DNA from: Synechococcus sp. CCY 9618
Lineage (GTDB): Bacteria > Cyanobacteriota > Cyanobacteriia > PCC-6307 > Cyanobiaceae
Direction: 5' to 3'
Length of the DNA: 64,000 nucleotides
NCBI RefSeq assembly: GCF_019038415.1
Contig: NZ_JAFKRG010000040.1
Span: 1 to 64,000 of the forward strand
Of this stretch, positions 39,462-49,833 are shown piece by piece; position 1 is the first letter of the stretch, and each line of letters opens with the position of its first letter. A program made the position numbers and the translations under genes. Below the pieces are notes generated by a model. The model made no database searches, was not told the DNA's origin, and was given only the letters and a program-made list of their open reading frames with translations.

Positions 39462-41372
39462 GTGAGCAGCAGTTCTCCTCCGGACCCGGCCGCCACGACC
39501 GCTCCCGGTGCCGGCAACACCGGCCCATCCTCCAGCGCTCCGGCGCCGGAGGTGCGCCCGGCCTTCAGTTTGGGAGGCCAACAGGGCACGCCCTCCTACA
39601 GCCAGTTGCTGCAGGACATCAAGACCGGCCGCGTCGAGAGTCTGGAGCTGTCTCCCGGCCAACGGCTGGTCACCGCCACCTTCAAGGACGGCAAGACCCG
39701 CCAGGTGCCGATCTTCAGCGACAACCAGCAGTTGCTGCGCACGGCGGAGCAGGCCAAGGTGCCCCTGTCGGTGCGCGACGAGCGTCGCGACGATGCCATG
39801 GCCGGCCTGGTCACCAATGGTCTGCTGGTGATCCTGCTGATCGCAGGCCTGACCCTGCTGGTGCGTCGTTCCGCCCAGGTGGCGAACAAGGCTCTGGGCT
39901 TCGGCCGCAGCCAGCCCCGGCTGCAGGAGGAGGGGGCGATCGCCGTGCGCTTCGAGGATGTGGCCGGCATCACGGAAGCCAAGGAGGAGCTCCAGGAGGT
40001 GGTGACCTTCCTCAGGACCCCCGAACGCTTCACCTCCATCGGCGCCAGGATCCCCAAGGGGGTGCTGCTGGTGGGCCCCCCGGGCACCGGCAAGACCCTG
40101 CTGGCCCGGGCGATCGCCGGCGAGGCCGGCGTTCCTTTCTTCTCGATGGCGGCCACGGAGTTCGTGGAGATGTTCGTGGGGGTGGGCGCCAGCCGGGTGC
40201 GGGATCTGTTCCGCAAGGCGAAGGCCAAGGCCCCCTGCATCATCTTCATCGACGAGATCGATGCCGTGGGACGCCAGCGGGGCGCCGGCATCGGCGGCGG
40301 CAACGACGAACGGGAGCAGACCCTCAACCAGCTGCTCACTGAAATGGACGGCTTCGAGGACAACTCGGGGGTGATCCTGCTGGCGGCCACCAACCGACTG
40401 GACGTGCTCGACACGGCCCTGCTGCGGCCGGGCCGGTTCGACCGCCGCATCAGCGTCGACCTGCCCGATCGCGCCGGTCGGGAGGAAATCCTCTCGGTCC
40501 ACGCCCGCACCCGGCCCCTGGCGGCGGAGGTCTCCCTCGCTGACTGGGCCCGCCGCACCCCCGGCTTTTCCGGCGCCGATCTGGCCAACCTGCTCAACGA
40601 GGCGGCCATCCTCACCGCCCGGCGTCAGAAGAGCCAGGTTGACGACCAGGCGATCGGCGACGCTCTCGAGCGCATCACCATGGGGCTGGCCGCAGCGCCG
40701 CTGCAGGACAGCGCCAAGAAACGGCTGATCGCGTACCACGAGATCGGCCACGCCCTGCTCACCACCCTGGTGCCCCATGCCGACAAGCTCGACAAGGTGA
40801 CCCTGCTGCCCCGGGCCGGGGGGGTGGGCGGCTTCGCCCGCACCATGCCCGACGAGGACATCCTCGATTCCGGCCTGATCAGCAAGGCCTACCTGCGGGC
40901 TCGGCTGGTGGTGGCCCTGGGGGGGCGCGCCGCCGAAATCGTGGTGTTCGGCCCCAGTGAGGTGACCCAGGGAGCCAGCAGCGACCTGCAGCTGGTGCGT
41001 CGCATCTGCCGCGACATGGTGCTGCGCTACGGCTTCTCCAGCCTCGGACCCCTTGCCCTGGAGGAGGAAGGGGAGGAGGTGTTCCTGGGCCGCGACTGGA
41101 TCCGCTCCAGTCCCCACACCTCGGTGCGCACCGGAAACCGCATCGACGAACAGGTGCGCAAGCTGGCCGTCGAGGCTCTGGAGAAAGCCGTGGCCGTGCT
41201 CACCCCCCGCCGCGAACTGATCGACGAACTGGTCAATCGGCTGATCGAGCTGGAAACCATCGATGGCGACAGTTTCCGCTCCCTGGTCGAGACCTACGAA
41301 GAGCGTGGTTCAGCTGTCGCCGCCCAGACCGGAGGCAAAGCGGATGTCGAGGCTGCGCAGGTAGGTGTGTAG
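39462..41372 (+). CDS. ftsH: ATP-dependent zinc metalloprotease FtsH
   Basis: Membrane AAA protease that degrades damaged membrane proteins, in cyanobacteria chiefly photosystem II D1. 636 residues from a GTG preceded by AAGGGA. Seen: an N-terminal Ser/Pro-rich segment, a periplasmic-type domain ([19 protein letters not shown]), one membrane helix ([20 protein letters not shown]), Walker A GPPGTGKT, Walker [12 protein letters not shown] region [19 protein letters not shown], and zinc site YHEIGHALL. Most FtsH have an additional first helix before the periplasmic domain, which is absent here. Confidence 0.93.
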   Translation: MSSSSPPDPAATTAPGAGNTGPSSSAPAPEVRPAFSLGGQQGTPSYSQLLQDIKTGRVESLELSPGQRLVTATFKDGKTRQVPIFSDNQQLLRTAEQAKVPLSVRDERRDDAMAGLVTNGLLVILLIAGLTLLVRRSAQVANKALGFGRSQPRLQEEGAIAVRFEDVAGITEAKEELQEVVTFLRTPERFTSIGARIPKGVLLVGPPGTGKTLLARAIAGEAGVPFFSMAATEFVEMFVGVGASRVRDLFRKAKAKAPCIIFIDEIDAVGRQRGAGIGGGNDEREQTLNQLLTEMDGFEDNSGVILLAATNRLDVLDTALLRPGRFDRRISVDLPDRAGREEILSVHARTRPLAAEVSLADWARRTPGFSGADLANLLNEAAILTARRQKSQVDDQAIGDALERITMGLAAAPLQDSAKKRLIAYHEIGHALLTTLVPHADKLDKVTLLPRAGGVGGFARTMPDEDILDSGLISKAYLRARLVVALGGRAAEIVVFGPSEVTQGASSDLQLVRRICRDMVLRYGFSSLGPLALEEEGEEVFLGRDWIRSSPHTSVRTGNRIDEQVRKLAVEALEKAVAVLTPRRELIDELVNRLIELETIDGDSFRSLVETYEERGSAVAAQTGGKADVEAAQVGV

Positions 41373-42332
41373 GCCGGCGTCCTGAATCGGCAGCAGCCGG
41401 GCCGGGTGGCCGCTTTCGTTGACGTGGGAATGCCAGTGGCCCGGGGGTGTCACGAAGGCGGCGCCGGGCTCCCACTCCATCCGCACGGGGTTGCGGATCG
41501 TGCCGTCCGGGTTGAGGTCGGGCCCCGAAAGGGTGGCGCACCCCGGTTGGCAGTCGATCACCAGATCGAGCGCCACCGACTGATGGCGATGGGGCGGCTG
41601 GACAGCCCCGGCCGGCACCAGCCCGTACATGGCCCAGAGGGTGTGGGTCACGGTGCGGCTCGCCGGCAGCTCCCTGTTGGCCAGCAGCAGGCTGAGCCGG
41701 TTGCTGCGGGCGCTGGTGGGATCCGACGCCAGGGCGGCGAGCTCCCCATCCAGCCAGGCCGCCGGGTAGTGGCTCGGGGCGAAACGGGCGGTTTCGGCCC
41801 GCACCCCGAGAAAGGTGAGCAGGGGGCCGTCATGGACCCAGTAGAGAACGCTTTCCGCCGAAGCTTCGAGCCGTGGGGCGAGGCCGGCCGGCAGAACAAA
41901 CAGATCGCCCGCGCTCCAGTTCAGAGGAAGGGGCTCACCCCCAGGGCTGGCCGGGCAGAAACAGCGGCCGTCCCCCCGAAGCACGTAGAACAGCGAGCTG
42001 GTGGCGTTGGCGGCCACCCCGATGGAGTCCCCCTCGAGAATCCGTACGAAATTGGCAGAGAGGGCGGGGCTGGTGGCCGGTGACGCACAGCCGAGCCGGG
42101 CACTGAGGTCGAGCGGCAGGATCGCCGTCGGGCCGGTGGCGTGCAGAGCGGGGCCCCAGCGACCTTCCGGAATCGGCTCGGTGAGGCCTGGACGGATCGG
42201 ATTGGCGGCCTGGCGGTAATCGAAGAGCTGGGTGGCCGCCCGCCAGTCGTGGGATAGGCCAGCCCCGGCAGGTGCCGGGTGTGCATCGACGCCGGCGGGA
42301 ACCGGGGGGCGGACGGCCTGGATCGGTTCCAT
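41310..42332 (-). CDS. gentisate-1,2-dioxygenase-like bicupin
   Basis: 340 residues, two cupin domains. The N-terminal cupin (LPLDLSARLG to VLYWVHD) lacks an evident metal site. The C-terminal cupin has PPHRHQSVALDLVID and PGHWHSHVNESG, which resemble the iron-binding His motifs of gentisate dioxygenase (HRHTQS, HDHG). Total length matches that family. Substrate cannot be inferred; a cyanobacterial metabolic or redox role is possible. Its 3' end overlaps the end of ftsH by 63 bp in convergent orientation. Confidence 0.65.
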   Translation of the reverse strand: MEPIQAVRPPVPAGVDAHPAPAGAGLSHDWRAATQLFDYRQAANPIRPGLTEPIPEGRWGPALHATGPTAILPLDLSARLGCASPATSPALSANFVRILEGDSIGVAANATSSLFYVLRGDGRCFCPASPGGEPLPLNWSAGDLFVLPAGLAPRLEASAESVLYWVHDGPLLTFLGVRAETARFAPSHYPAAWLDGELAALASDPTSARSNRLSLLLANRELPASRTVTHTLWAMYGLVPAGAVQPPHRHQSVALDLVIDCQPGCATLSGPDLNPDGTIRNPVRMEWEPGAAFVTPPGHWHSHVNESGHPARLLPIQDAGLHTYLRSLDIRFASGLGGDS

Positions 42333-42418
42333 GGAGATAAGGGTAGGGGTGGAGAGCCTATGGAATCCGCAGCACCGGCAGCGTGTGCGTGGCGACGGAC
42401 CGCAGCTGCCCGAGGGGC

Positions 42419-42694
42419 TCAGCCGCCTGCCACCGCCGGCACGATGCTCACCTCGTCGCCGTCGCTGAGGGCGGTGGACTGGTTGTCGAGGAAACGGATG
42501 TCCTCGCTGTTCACATAGAGATTCAGGAATCGGCGCAGCTTGCCGTTCTCATCGCAGAGGCGGGCCTGGATACCCGGGAAACGGCCTTCCAGGGCCTGCA
42601 GCAGGCTGTCGATGCTGGTGGCCTCGAGGCTGACGCTGGCCTCGTCGTTGGTGAACTTCTGCAGGGGGGTGGGGATCAGAACCTGGATGGCCAT
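42419..42694 (-). CDS. MoaD/ThiS-like sulfur carrier protein
   Basis: 91-residue beta-grasp protein ending in Ala-Gly-Gly, the di-glycine that accepts sulfur as a thiocarboxylate after adenylation. Core [25 protein letters not shown] and [20 protein letters not shown] matches MoaD/ThiS. 44 bp downstream of thrC. A paired threonine synthase and sulfur carrier recalls the CysM-CysO pair of actinobacteria, but the acceptor here is unknown. Confidence 0.85.
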   Translation of the reverse strand: MAIQVLIPTPLQKFTNDEASVSLEATSIDSLLQALEGRFPGIQARLCDENGKLRRFLNLYVNSEDIRFLDNQSTALSDGDEVSIVPAVAGG

Positions 42695-42738
42695 GGAGAC
42701 GAACGGTGGGACGGCGAAAAGGCAGAAGGGGGAAGGGT

Positions 42739-44019
42739 TCAGGCCGGGACGGCGGCAGCGCCGTGGGCGGCCTGGGCCTGCTGCCAGGCGGCATTGAAGC
42801 TGGCCAGCTGGGGCTCGATGGTGAGCGGTGCGCCGATGGAGGAGGCGATGGCCTCGGTGGTCTTGAGGCCGTTGCCGGTGATGTAGGCGACAGTGGTTTC
42901 GGAGGGATCGATCTTGCCCTGCTCCACCAGCTTCTTGAGCACGGCGATGGTGGTCCCGCCGGCGGTTTCGGTGAACACCCCCTCCATTTCGGCGAGCAGC
43001 TTGATGCCCTCGATGATCTCCTCGTCGGTGACGGAGGCGATGCTGCCACCGGTGCGGTTGGCGATGTCGATGGCGTAGGGGCCGTCGGCCGGGTTGCCGA
43101 TGGCGATCGACTTGGCGATGGTGTTCGGCTTCACCGGCGTGATGAAGTCGCGGCCGGCGGCGAAGGCCTGGGCGATGGGGGAGCAGCCCTCGGCCTGGGC
43201 GCCGCTGAAGCGCACGGGCTTCTCCTCCACCAGACCCACCTTGATGAACTCGTCGAAGCCCTTGCGGATCTTGGTGAACAGGGAGCCGGAGGCCAGGGGC
43301 GCCACAATGTGGTCGGGCAGCTGCCAGCCGAGCTGCTCGATCACCTCGTAGCCCAGGGTCTTGGAACCTTCGGAGTAGTAGGGGCGCAGGTTGATGTTGA
43401 CGAAGCCCCAGCCGTAGGTGTTGGCCACCTCTGAGCAGAGCCGGTTGACCTGGTCGTAGTTGCCCTTCACCGCCATCAGGGTGGGGTTGTAGACGAGGGT
43501 GCCCAGCACCTTGCCCAGCTCCAGGTCGCTGGGGATGAAGACACAGCACTCCAGGCCGGCGTGGGCGGCGATGGCGGCGGTGGAGTTGGCCAGGTTGCCG
43601 GTGGAGGCACAGCTGACGGTGGTGAAGCCGAGCTCCCGGGCGCGGGTGAGGGCCACCGACACCACCCGGTCCTTGAAGGACAGGGTGGGCATGTTGACCC
43701 CGTCGTTCTTGATGTACAGGGAGGACAGCCCCAGGCGCTTGGCCAGGCGGTCGGCTCTGAGCAGGGGCGTGAAGCCGGTGCCCACATCGATCGGATCCCC
43801 CTCGATAGGCAGGAATTCGCGGTAGCGCCAGATGGAGGTGGGACCGGCCTCGATGGTGGCGCGGCTGACCCGACTGCGGATGGCGTCGTAGTCATAGACG
43901 ACCTCGAGGGGGCCGAAGCAGACGTCCTCACAGACGTGACGGGCTCCGGCTTCGTAGGGGTGACCGCATTCCTTGCAACGCAGGCCCGTGAAGGTGGAGC
44001 GGGAAAGGGTGGCGGTCAA
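42739..44019 (-). CDS. thrC: threonine synthase
   Basis: Converts O-phosphohomoserine to threonine. 426 residues from a TTG start. N-terminal zinc-ribbon-like segment ([20 protein letters not shown]) and the PLP site LSFKDRVVS with the Schiff-base Lys, [14 protein letters not shown] phosphate loop, and [18 protein letters not shown]. Cys near the N-terminus is conserved in the cyanobacterial/plant-type enzymes. Paired with a MoaD-like gene downstream. Confidence 0.94.
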   Translation of the reverse strand: MTATLSRSTFTGLRCKECGHPYEAGARHVCEDVCFGPLEVVYDYDAIRSRVSRATIEAGPTSIWRYREFLPIEGDPIDVGTGFTPLLRADRLAKRLGLSSLYIKNDGVNMPTLSFKDRVVSVALTRARELGFTTVSCASTGNLANSTAAIAAHAGLECCVFIPSDLELGKVLGTLVYNPTLMAVKGNYDQVNRLCSEVANTYGWGFVNINLRPYYSEGSKTLGYEVIEQLGWQLPDHIVAPLASGSLFTKIRKGFDEFIKVGLVEEKPVRFSGAQAEGCSPIAQAFAAGRDFITPVKPNTIAKSIAIGNPADGPYAIDIANRTGGSIASVTDEEIIEGIKLLAEMEGVFTETAGGTTIAVLKKLVEQGKIDPSETTVAYITGNGLKTTEAIASSIGAPLTIEPQLASFNAAWQQAQAAHGAAAVPA

Positions 44020-44223
44020 GAAGGTCCCGGTCGCTGGGTCGTCAAGCTAACAGCGGCGACTGGAGCCTGCCCTGAATGCCGATCTCGCAGGTCGGGTATT
44101 GCACCATCCAATGGCGGCCCCGGTCGCGGCGCCCGGCCCGCCCACCGACGCCCCCCTTGTCGCCGGCAGGGATCTGCCTACGCTCCTGTCGTGCCCCTCC
44201 CCTTCCCTCCGCCGTCCCGTCGG

Positions 44224-47064
44224 ATGCCGCGCCTGGCCATCGGCCTGGCGATCGCCACCGGAGTGCTGCTGGCGCTGTGGGCGGCGGCCCGGCTCTCGAT
44301 CGAGTGGCTCTGGTTCGCCCAGTTCGACTTCCAGGGCGTCCTGTTGCGTCGCTGGATGCTGCAGATCGTCGCCTTCGCCCTGGTCTTCGGGCTGGGTTCG
44401 GCGCTGCAGCTGGCCCAGCTGCAGCGCTGCTGGCGGCTGCGGGAGCAGGGCGCCGAGGCTCCCCGGCCCAAGGAACCCCTGCTGCGGATGGGCAACGCCG
44501 CCCTGGTGGCGGTGCTGATCGGACTGGTGCTGGTGCTGGTGGGAGGGCTCAGCTACCTGATGGTGCAGGCCCGGGGGCTGATCGAGAACCCCTTCAGCGG
44601 CGATGTGATCACCGGCTTCTCCGTGCTGAGGGATCTGCCGCCCCTGCTGGTGGCGGCGCTGGCGGGGAGCCTGCTGCTGCCCCTGCTGCTGTGGCCCCTG
44701 ACCAGCCTGCGCTTCACCCTGGCAGCGGCCCTGGCGGGATCGGCCACGGCGGTGGCAAGGGGGTGGAGCCTGTGGCTGCCGGCCCTGCTCGCCACCCCCT
44801 TTGGTGAAGGGGACCCGCTCACCGGCATTGATCTGTCCTTCACGGTGCTGCGCCTGCCGGCCCTGAGGCTGCTGCTGAGCGTGCTTTTCGCCCAGGGGGT
44901 GGTGGGACTGGCGGCCTGTCTGCTGCTCACCATCGGCAAGGGCCGCAGTCTCTCCGATCTGCGTTTCGACGGCCTCAGCCGGGCCCAGCAGCGGGTGCTG
45001 CAGCCCCAGGTGGCCGCCCTGGCGGTGGTGATGGCCCTCAGCAACGCCCTGGCTCCCTTTGATCTGATGGTGCAGGGCAGCGGTGTGGCAGCGGGGGCGG
45101 GCTTCGTGGATCTGCACGTGCGCCTGCCGTTGCGGCTGCTGTTCGCCGTGCTGCTGCTGCTCACCGCCCTGGCGCTGCTGGTGCCCCTGCCCCGGGGCTG
45201 GCTGCGCCGCGGCGCCCTGCTGCCCCTGGCCGGCACGGCCCTGCTGGTGCCGATCAGCGAGTGGGTGTTTTCGCCCCTGGCCCAGCGCTTCTGGGTGCAG
45301 CCGCGGGAGCTGGTGGTGGAAACCCCCTACCTGGCCCGCAGCATCCGGGCCACCCGTCGCGCCTTCGGCCTCGAGCGGGTGCGCACCCTCACCCTGGAGC
45401 CACGCCAGCGGATCACGACCGCGGATCTGGCCAAGGCCCCCGGCACCCTGGACAACATCCGTCTCTGGGACAGCCAGCCCCTGCTCGCCGCCAACCGCCA
45501 GCTGCAGCAGCTGCGCCTTTACTACACCTTTCCCTCGGCGGCGGTGGATCGCTACCCCCTGCAGGGCAAGACCAGCCGCGACGGCTCCCAGCAGGTGCTG
45601 ATCGCGGCCCGGGAACTGGACACCGGCGCCCTGCCGCCTGGCTCACGCACCTGGCTGAACCGGCATCTGGTGTTCACCAACGGCCACGGTTTCACGGTTT
45701 CGCCGGTGAACGCCTTCGGTGCCGACGGACTGCCCCTGTTCTTTGTGAAGGACCTGGGCCGCAGCGGTCGCGTGCAGGGCATCCCCCAGCTGAGCATCAG
45801 CGACCGGGAGGCCCGCGAGGCCCTGCCGGTGGGCAGCCCGAGTCTCTACTTCGGCTCCGGCCCTTCCCCCTACGCCATCGCCCCCACCAAGGTCCAGGAG
45901 TTCTCGTATCCGGAGGGAGAGCTCAACGTCTACACCCACTACAACGGCACCCGGGGCATCTCCCTGGCCAGCGCCTGGCAGCGCCTGGGCGCGGCGATCT
46001 ACCTGAAGGAGCCGCGGGTCCTGTTCACCGGCTCCCTCACCGACCAGTCACTGCTGCTGCTGCGGCGCCAGGTGAACCAGCGGCTGGCGGCCCTGGCCCC
46101 GTTCCTGCGCTTCGAGAGCCAGCCCTACCTGGTCACCGCGGAGGTGGCCGGCACGCCCGGATACCGGGCGGAGCAATACCAGTACTGGCTTCTGGATGGG
46201 TTCACCACCAGCCGCTCCTATCCCTACAGCGATCCCAACCCGGCAGGTCTGCGTTATTTCCGCAACCCCGTCAAGGCGGTGGTGGATGCCCACGACGGCC
46301 GGCTCTGGCTCTACGTCAACGATGCGAGCGATCCGGTGCTGCGCACCTGGATCCGGGCCTTCCCCGAACTGTTCCGGCCCCTCTCGGCCATGCCCCGCTC
46401 CCTGCTCAGCCACATCAGGGTGCCGAAGAGCCAGTTCGACATCCAGTCAGAACGGCTGCTGCGCTATCACGTCACCGACGTGCGCACCTTCTACAACGGC
46501 GACGACGTCTGGTCGGTGCCACTGGAGACCTACGGCGACAAGAGCGTGCCGGTGTCGCCGTACCACCTCACCCTGCAACTGCCCGGCGAGCAGCGCTCCG
46601 AGTTCGTGCTGCTGCTGCCGTTCACGCCCCTGCGGCGCTCGAACCTGGTGGGCTGGTTGGCGGCCCGCAACGATCCCCCCCATTACGGGGAGCTGCTGCT
46701 GGTGCGCTTCCCCCAGCAGCGGCTGCTGCTGGGCCCCCAGCAGATCACCGCCCTGATCGACCAGGACCCGACGATCAGCTTCCAGTTCGGTCTGTGGAAC
46801 CGACTGGGTTCGCGCCTGTTCCGCGGCAACCTGCTGGTGCTGCCGGTGGGCGAGGGGCTGCTCTATGTGGAACCGATCTACCTGCAGTCGAAGAGCAACG
46901 ACCTGCCCACCCTGGTGCGGGTGGTGGTGACCGACGGCAGGCGATTCGCGATGGAGAGGGACCTGCGGCAGGCCCTGCAGCGACTGGTGGAAGCCACTCC
47001 CACAGGCAGCTCCGGGGCTCCACCCCTGCCCCTGCCGGCCACTGCCCCGGCGGTCGTCCCCTGA
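44224..47064 (+). CDS. UPF0182 family large membrane protein
   Basis: 946 residues from the ATG at 44224 (a GTG at 44191 is an alternative). Seven or so N-terminal helices in about the first 340 residues, then a large extracytoplasmic domain of about 600 residues. FAQFDFQGVLLRRW, TRRAFGLERVRTLTLEP, NRHLVFTNGHGFTVSPVN, FYNGDDVWSVPLE match the UPF0182 family. Function is unknown in all members. Convergent with fba, whose terminator lies between. Divergent from thrC. Confidence 0.9.
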   Translation: MPRLAIGLAIATGVLLALWAAARLSIEWLWFAQFDFQGVLLRRWMLQIVAFALVFGLGSALQLAQLQRCWRLREQGAEAPRPKEPLLRMGNAALVAVLIGLVLVLVGGLSYLMVQARGLIENPFSGDVITGFSVLRDLPPLLVAALAGSLLLPLLLWPLTSLRFTLAAALAGSATAVARGWSLWLPALLATPFGEGDPLTGIDLSFTVLRLPALRLLLSVLFAQGVVGLAACLLLTIGKGRSLSDLRFDGLSRAQQRVLQPQVAALAVVMALSNALAPFDLMVQGSGVAAGAGFVDLHVRLPLRLLFAVLLLLTALALLVPLPRGWLRRGALLPLAGTALLVPISEWVFSPLAQRFWVQPRELVVETPYLARSIRATRRAFGLERVRTLTLEPRQRITTADLAKAPGTLDNIRLWDSQPLLAANRQLQQLRLYYTFPSAAVDRYPLQGKTSRDGSQQVLIAARELDTGALPPGSRTWLNRHLVFTNGHGFTVSPVNAFGADGLPLFFVKDLGRSGRVQGIPQLSISDREAREALPVGSPSLYFGSGPSPYAIAPTKVQEFSYPEGELNVYTHYNGTRGISLASAWQRLGAAIYLKEPRVLFTGSLTDQSLLLLRRQVNQRLAALAPFLRFESQPYLVTAEVAGTPGYRAEQYQYWLLDGFTTSRSYPYSDPNPAGLRYFRNPVKAVVDAHDGRLWLYVNDASDPVLRTWIRAFPELFRPLSAMPRSLLSHIRVPKSQFDIQSERLLRYHVTDVRTFYNGDDVWSVPLETYGDKSVPVSPYHLTLQLPGEQRSEFVLLLPFTPLRRSNLVGWLAARNDPPHYGELLLVRFPQQRLLLGPQQITALIDQDPTISFQFGLWNRLGSRLFRGNLLVLPVGEGLLYVEPIYLQSKSNDLPTLVRVVVTDGRRFAMERDLRQALQRLVEATPTGSSGAPPLPLPATAPAVVP

Positions 47065-47089
47065 ACGGCCTCTGACCCTGGGGTCCATG

Positions 47090-47110
47090 AAAAAGGGCCC
47101 CGTGGGGCCC
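47090..47110 (-). terminator. rho-independent terminator of fba
   Basis: On the minus strand the sequence is GGGCCCC-AC-GGGGCCC followed by TTTTT: a perfect GC-rich stem, a 2-nt apex that in practice gives a tetraloop, and a short U-tract, 36 bp after the fba stop. Confidence 0.85.
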
Positions 47111-47145
47111 TGAGGGATGGAAGCCGAAGCGGCTCTCCGGGCCGA

Positions 47146-48219
47146 TCAGGCGGCCACGGCGGTCTTGGGATCAAGGGCGCCCTTGGCGTAGAGGGTGGCG
47201 TAGTAGTTGATGTCGCGCTGCTTGATCTTGCTGGCGTTGCCGGCGGCCCAGAACTGCTGGTAGCGGTCGAGGCAGACCTTCTTCATGTAGGCCCTGGCGG
47301 GCTTGTTGAAGTGGCGGGGATCGAAGTTGGCGGGATCCTTGGCGGCGGCTTCCCGCACGGCGGCGGTGAAGGCCAGGCGGTTGTCGGTGTCGATGTTCAC
47401 CTTGCGCACGCCGTTGCGGATGCCTTCCTGAATCTCCTCGACGGGGACGCCGTAGGTCTCGGGGATGGCACCGCCGTACTTGTTGATCATGTCCAGCCAT
47501 TCCTGAGGAACGGAGCTGGAGCCGTGCATCACCAGGTGAGTGTTGGGGATGGCCTTGTGGATCTCGGCGATCCGGGAGATGGCCAGCACCTCACCGGTGG
47601 GCTTGCGGGTGAACTTGTAGGCGCCGTGGCTGGTGCCGATGGCAATGGCCAGGGCGTCGACCTTGGTCTTGGCGACGAAGTCAGCCGCCTCGGCGGGGTC
47701 GGTGAGCAGTTGGGAGTGGTCGAGGGCGCCCTCGAAACCGTGGCCGTCCTCCGCCTCCCCCTTGCCGGTCTCCAGGGAGCCCAGGCAGCCCAGTTCCCCT
47801 TCCACACTCACGCCGATGGCATGGGCCACGTCAACCACTTCCTTGGTGACCGCCACGTTGTAGTCGTAGCTGGCGGGGGTCTTGGCGTCGGCCTCCAGGG
47901 AGCCGTCCATCATCACGGAGGTGAAGCCGTTGGCCGCGGCGCCGTAGCAGGTGGCGGGGCTGTTGCCGTGGTCCTGGTGCATGACCACCGGGATATCGGG
48001 ATAGGTCTCGACCGCGGCCAGGATCAGGTGGCGCAGGAAGCTTTCGCCGGCGTACTGGCGGGCCCCACGGGAGGCCTGCAGGATCACCGGGCTGTCGGTC
48101 TCGTAGGCAGCCTCCATGATCGACTGCACCTGCTCCAGGTTGTTGACGTTGAAGGCAGGGATGCCATAGCCGTTCTCAGCGGCATGGTCGAGCAGCAGCC
48201 GAAGCGGTACGAGCGCCAT
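47146..48219 (-). CDS. fba: class II fructose-bisphosphate aldolase
   Basis: Zinc aldolase serving both Calvin cycle and glycolysis. 357 residues. Zn and catalytic sites: MHQDHGNS (Asp-His), VEGELGCLG (Glu), GTSHGAYKF (His), MHGSSSVP (His) and [13 protein letters not shown]-terminus [13 protein letters not shown] is the typical cyanobacterial class IIB-like form. Followed by a good terminator, preceded by an oxidoreductase gene about 90 bp upstream. Confidence 0.96.
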   Translation of the reverse strand: MALVPLRLLLDHAAENGYGIPAFNVNNLEQVQSIMEAAYETDSPVILQASRGARQYAGESFLRHLILAAVETYPDIPVVMHQDHGNSPATCYGAAANGFTSVMMDGSLEADAKTPASYDYNVAVTKEVVDVAHAIGVSVEGELGCLGSLETGKGEAEDGHGFEGALDHSQLLTDPAEAADFVAKTKVDALAIAIGTSHGAYKFTRKPTGEVLAISRIAEIHKAIPNTHLVMHGSSSVPQEWLDMINKYGGAIPETYGVPVEEIQEGIRNGVRKVNIDTDNRLAFTAAVREAAAKDPANFDPRHFNKPARAYMKKVCLDRYQQFWAAGNASKIKQRDINYYATLYAKGALDPKTAVAA

Positions 48220-48312
48220 GGGAAATCTCGCGGTATGGGGGTGGAGACGGTTGCGGTGAACCGTGTTCGAGGGACGGCGGACGGGGTCGTCCCGCCGGGT
48301 CTGGGGGGGAGT

Positions 48313-49407
48313 CTAGGGGATGCCCCCCAGGGTTCCTGCTCCGGAGAGGGCCCAGTCGCAGCAACGCTGGCTGGTGACCGCCTCGGCCAGGCCGGGCACC
48401 ATCGGACGACGCTGCCGCACCGCCTCCGACCACCAGCCCAGCAGCCGGCGCACCGGCGCGATGCGGCCGTCTTCCCAGGTGCGAGCGAAGGCCAGGGCGG
48501 GATCGGCCGGCAGGGGGCGAAGGGCTTCGCCGGGGCGGGCCATCCACAGCTGCATGCCGTGGACGTAATCAGCCTGGTTGCTGGAGCCCAGCACCAGGGT
48601 GGCGTCGCTGCCGTAGAGCTCGATCCAGTAGCCCCGGCCCCCGCGGGCCACCGAAGAGAGGGTGAGCTGGGCGGGCACGGGCCGGCCGCCTCGGTCCTCC
48701 AGCTCCAGCTGGACCAGAGCGCTGTCCGGCGCGTCCACCGGCGCGGTGGCTGTGGAGCCGGGAAGGGGCCTCTCGCTGATGGCGGTGCTGAGCCTGGCGC
48801 TGAGGCTTTGGCTGGGACCGATCAGCCAGTGCAGGGTGTCAAAGGCATGGGTGCCGAAGGCGCCGAGAACGCCGCCTCCGGCGGCGGCCTGGGAATACCA
48901 GCTCCAGGGCCGGCTGGGATCGGCGCGGCTGCCCATCAGCCAGTCGAACGTCACCAGCCAGGGATCCCCCAGCACCCCCGCCTCCAGCAGAGCGGCCAGC
49001 TGCTGGAGGTGGGGCACGGCCCGGTATTCGAAATCCACCGCCACGGTCAGGTCCCGGTGGAGGGCCAGGCGCTGCAGGTCCTCCACCTGGCCGGCGTTGA
49101 GCGCCACGGGCTTTTCCAGCAACAGGTGCTTGCCCGCCTCCAGGGCGGCCCGGGCCAGGCCGAAGCGGGGCTCGGGGGGCGTGGCGATCACCACGGCCTC
49201 CACGGCGGGGTCGGCCAGCAGGGCGTCGAACTCGTGGTGGCTGGGGAGCTCCGCTGATCGGCCGGCCTGCTCGGCGCGCTCCGGCCGGGGGTGCCAGAGG
49301 GCCACCGGTTCGGTGGCAGGGCAATCCCGCAGGGCGGGCAGGATCACCTTCTCGCCGAAACCGAGGCCCGCGACAGCCACCCGCAGGGGAGGGTCAGCCC
49401 GTTGCAT
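48313..49407 (-). CDS. Gfo/Idh/MocA-family oxidoreductase
   Basis: About 364 residues. N-terminal Rossmann fold AVAGLGFGEKVILPAL, active-site EKPVAL (Lys of the EKP motif), and a C-terminal alpha/beta domain (ADYVHGMQLWMARPG). NAD(P)-dependent sugar or cyclitol dehydrogenase or reductase; substrate unknown. ATG at 49419 or 49407 are both possible, and the 5' end overlaps the preceding gene's stop. Confidence 0.87.
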   Translation of the reverse strand: MQRADPPLRVAVAGLGFGEKVILPALRDCPATEPVALWHPRPERAEQAGRSAELPSHHEFDALLADPAVEAVVIATPPEPRFGLARAALEAGKHLLLEKPVALNAGQVEDLQRLALHRDLTVAVDFEYRAVPHLQQLAALLEAGVLGDPWLVTFDWLMGSRADPSRPWSWYSQAAAGGGVLGAFGTHAFDTLHWLIGPSQSLSARLSTAISERPLPGSTATAPVDAPDSALVQLELEDRGGRPVPAQLTLSSVARGGRGYWIELYGSDATLVLGSSNQADYVHGMQLWMARPGEALRPLPADPALAFARTWEDGRIAPVRRLLGWWSEAVRQRRPMVPGLAEAVTSQRCCDWALSGAGTLGGIP

Positions 49408-49828
49408 CGGTGGCCCCATCGGGATTCGCTTCGGAACGGGCGGCGGCGCAGGCGGCCTGCAGCACCCGGGTGGTGAGATCGTCTGCGGCGGCCGCCTGCC
49501 AGCTCGCGCCCCAGCGGGGCAGGCCGTTGACGGCGGTGTCGCGGTAGAGCGCCTCGTCGCAGTCCAGCTGCATCACGTAGAGCTGGCCCACCGGCGGCCG
49601 TTCGTCGTCGGCGGCATCGGCGGCCGGCTGGAAGCGGCTCAGCACCGAAAGCCGGCCCTCCCGATCGAAGCGCAGGCTGCCCGAGTCCCACCACTGGCGG
49701 CCGTCGGCGCTCGCCTCCACCTCCTGCCAGTCGACCGGGCCGGCCCAGACGGCGGCAGGGCCGGTCAGCCAGAGGACGAGGCTCAGCAGGGCCGCGAGCA
49801 GAGGGAGAGAAAAGCGCCGGGATCCCAT
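49394..49828 (-). CDS. exported protein of unknown function
   Basis: 144 residues from the ATG at 49828. Signal peptide: LPLLAALLSLVLWLTGPAAVWAG with cleavage after AWA. The mature part (DWQEVEASADGRQWWDSGSL, VLSRFQPAADA, QLDCDEALYRDTAVNG) has one Cys pair and looks like a small periplasmic or lumenal beta protein of a kind conserved in cyanobacteria. It starts only 6 bp from the accD stop. Function unknown. Confidence 0.7.
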   Translation of the reverse strand: MGSRRFSLPLLAALLSLVLWLTGPAAVWAGPVDWQEVEASADGRQWWDSGSLRFDREGRLSVLSRFQPAADAADDERPPVGQLYVMQLDCDEALYRDTAVNGLPRWGASWQAAAADDLTTRVLQAACAAARSEANPDGATDATG

Positions 49829-49833
49829 GGCCC

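Noticed and set aside
43561-44223. Upstream extension of the UPF0182 frame
   Set aside because: It runs antisense through thrC; UPF0182 similarity starts at the ATG at 44224.
47311-49257. 648-residue plus-strand frame opposite fba and the oxidoreductase
   Set aside because: Both minus-strand genes have conserved motifs; the plus frame has low-complexity shadow composition.
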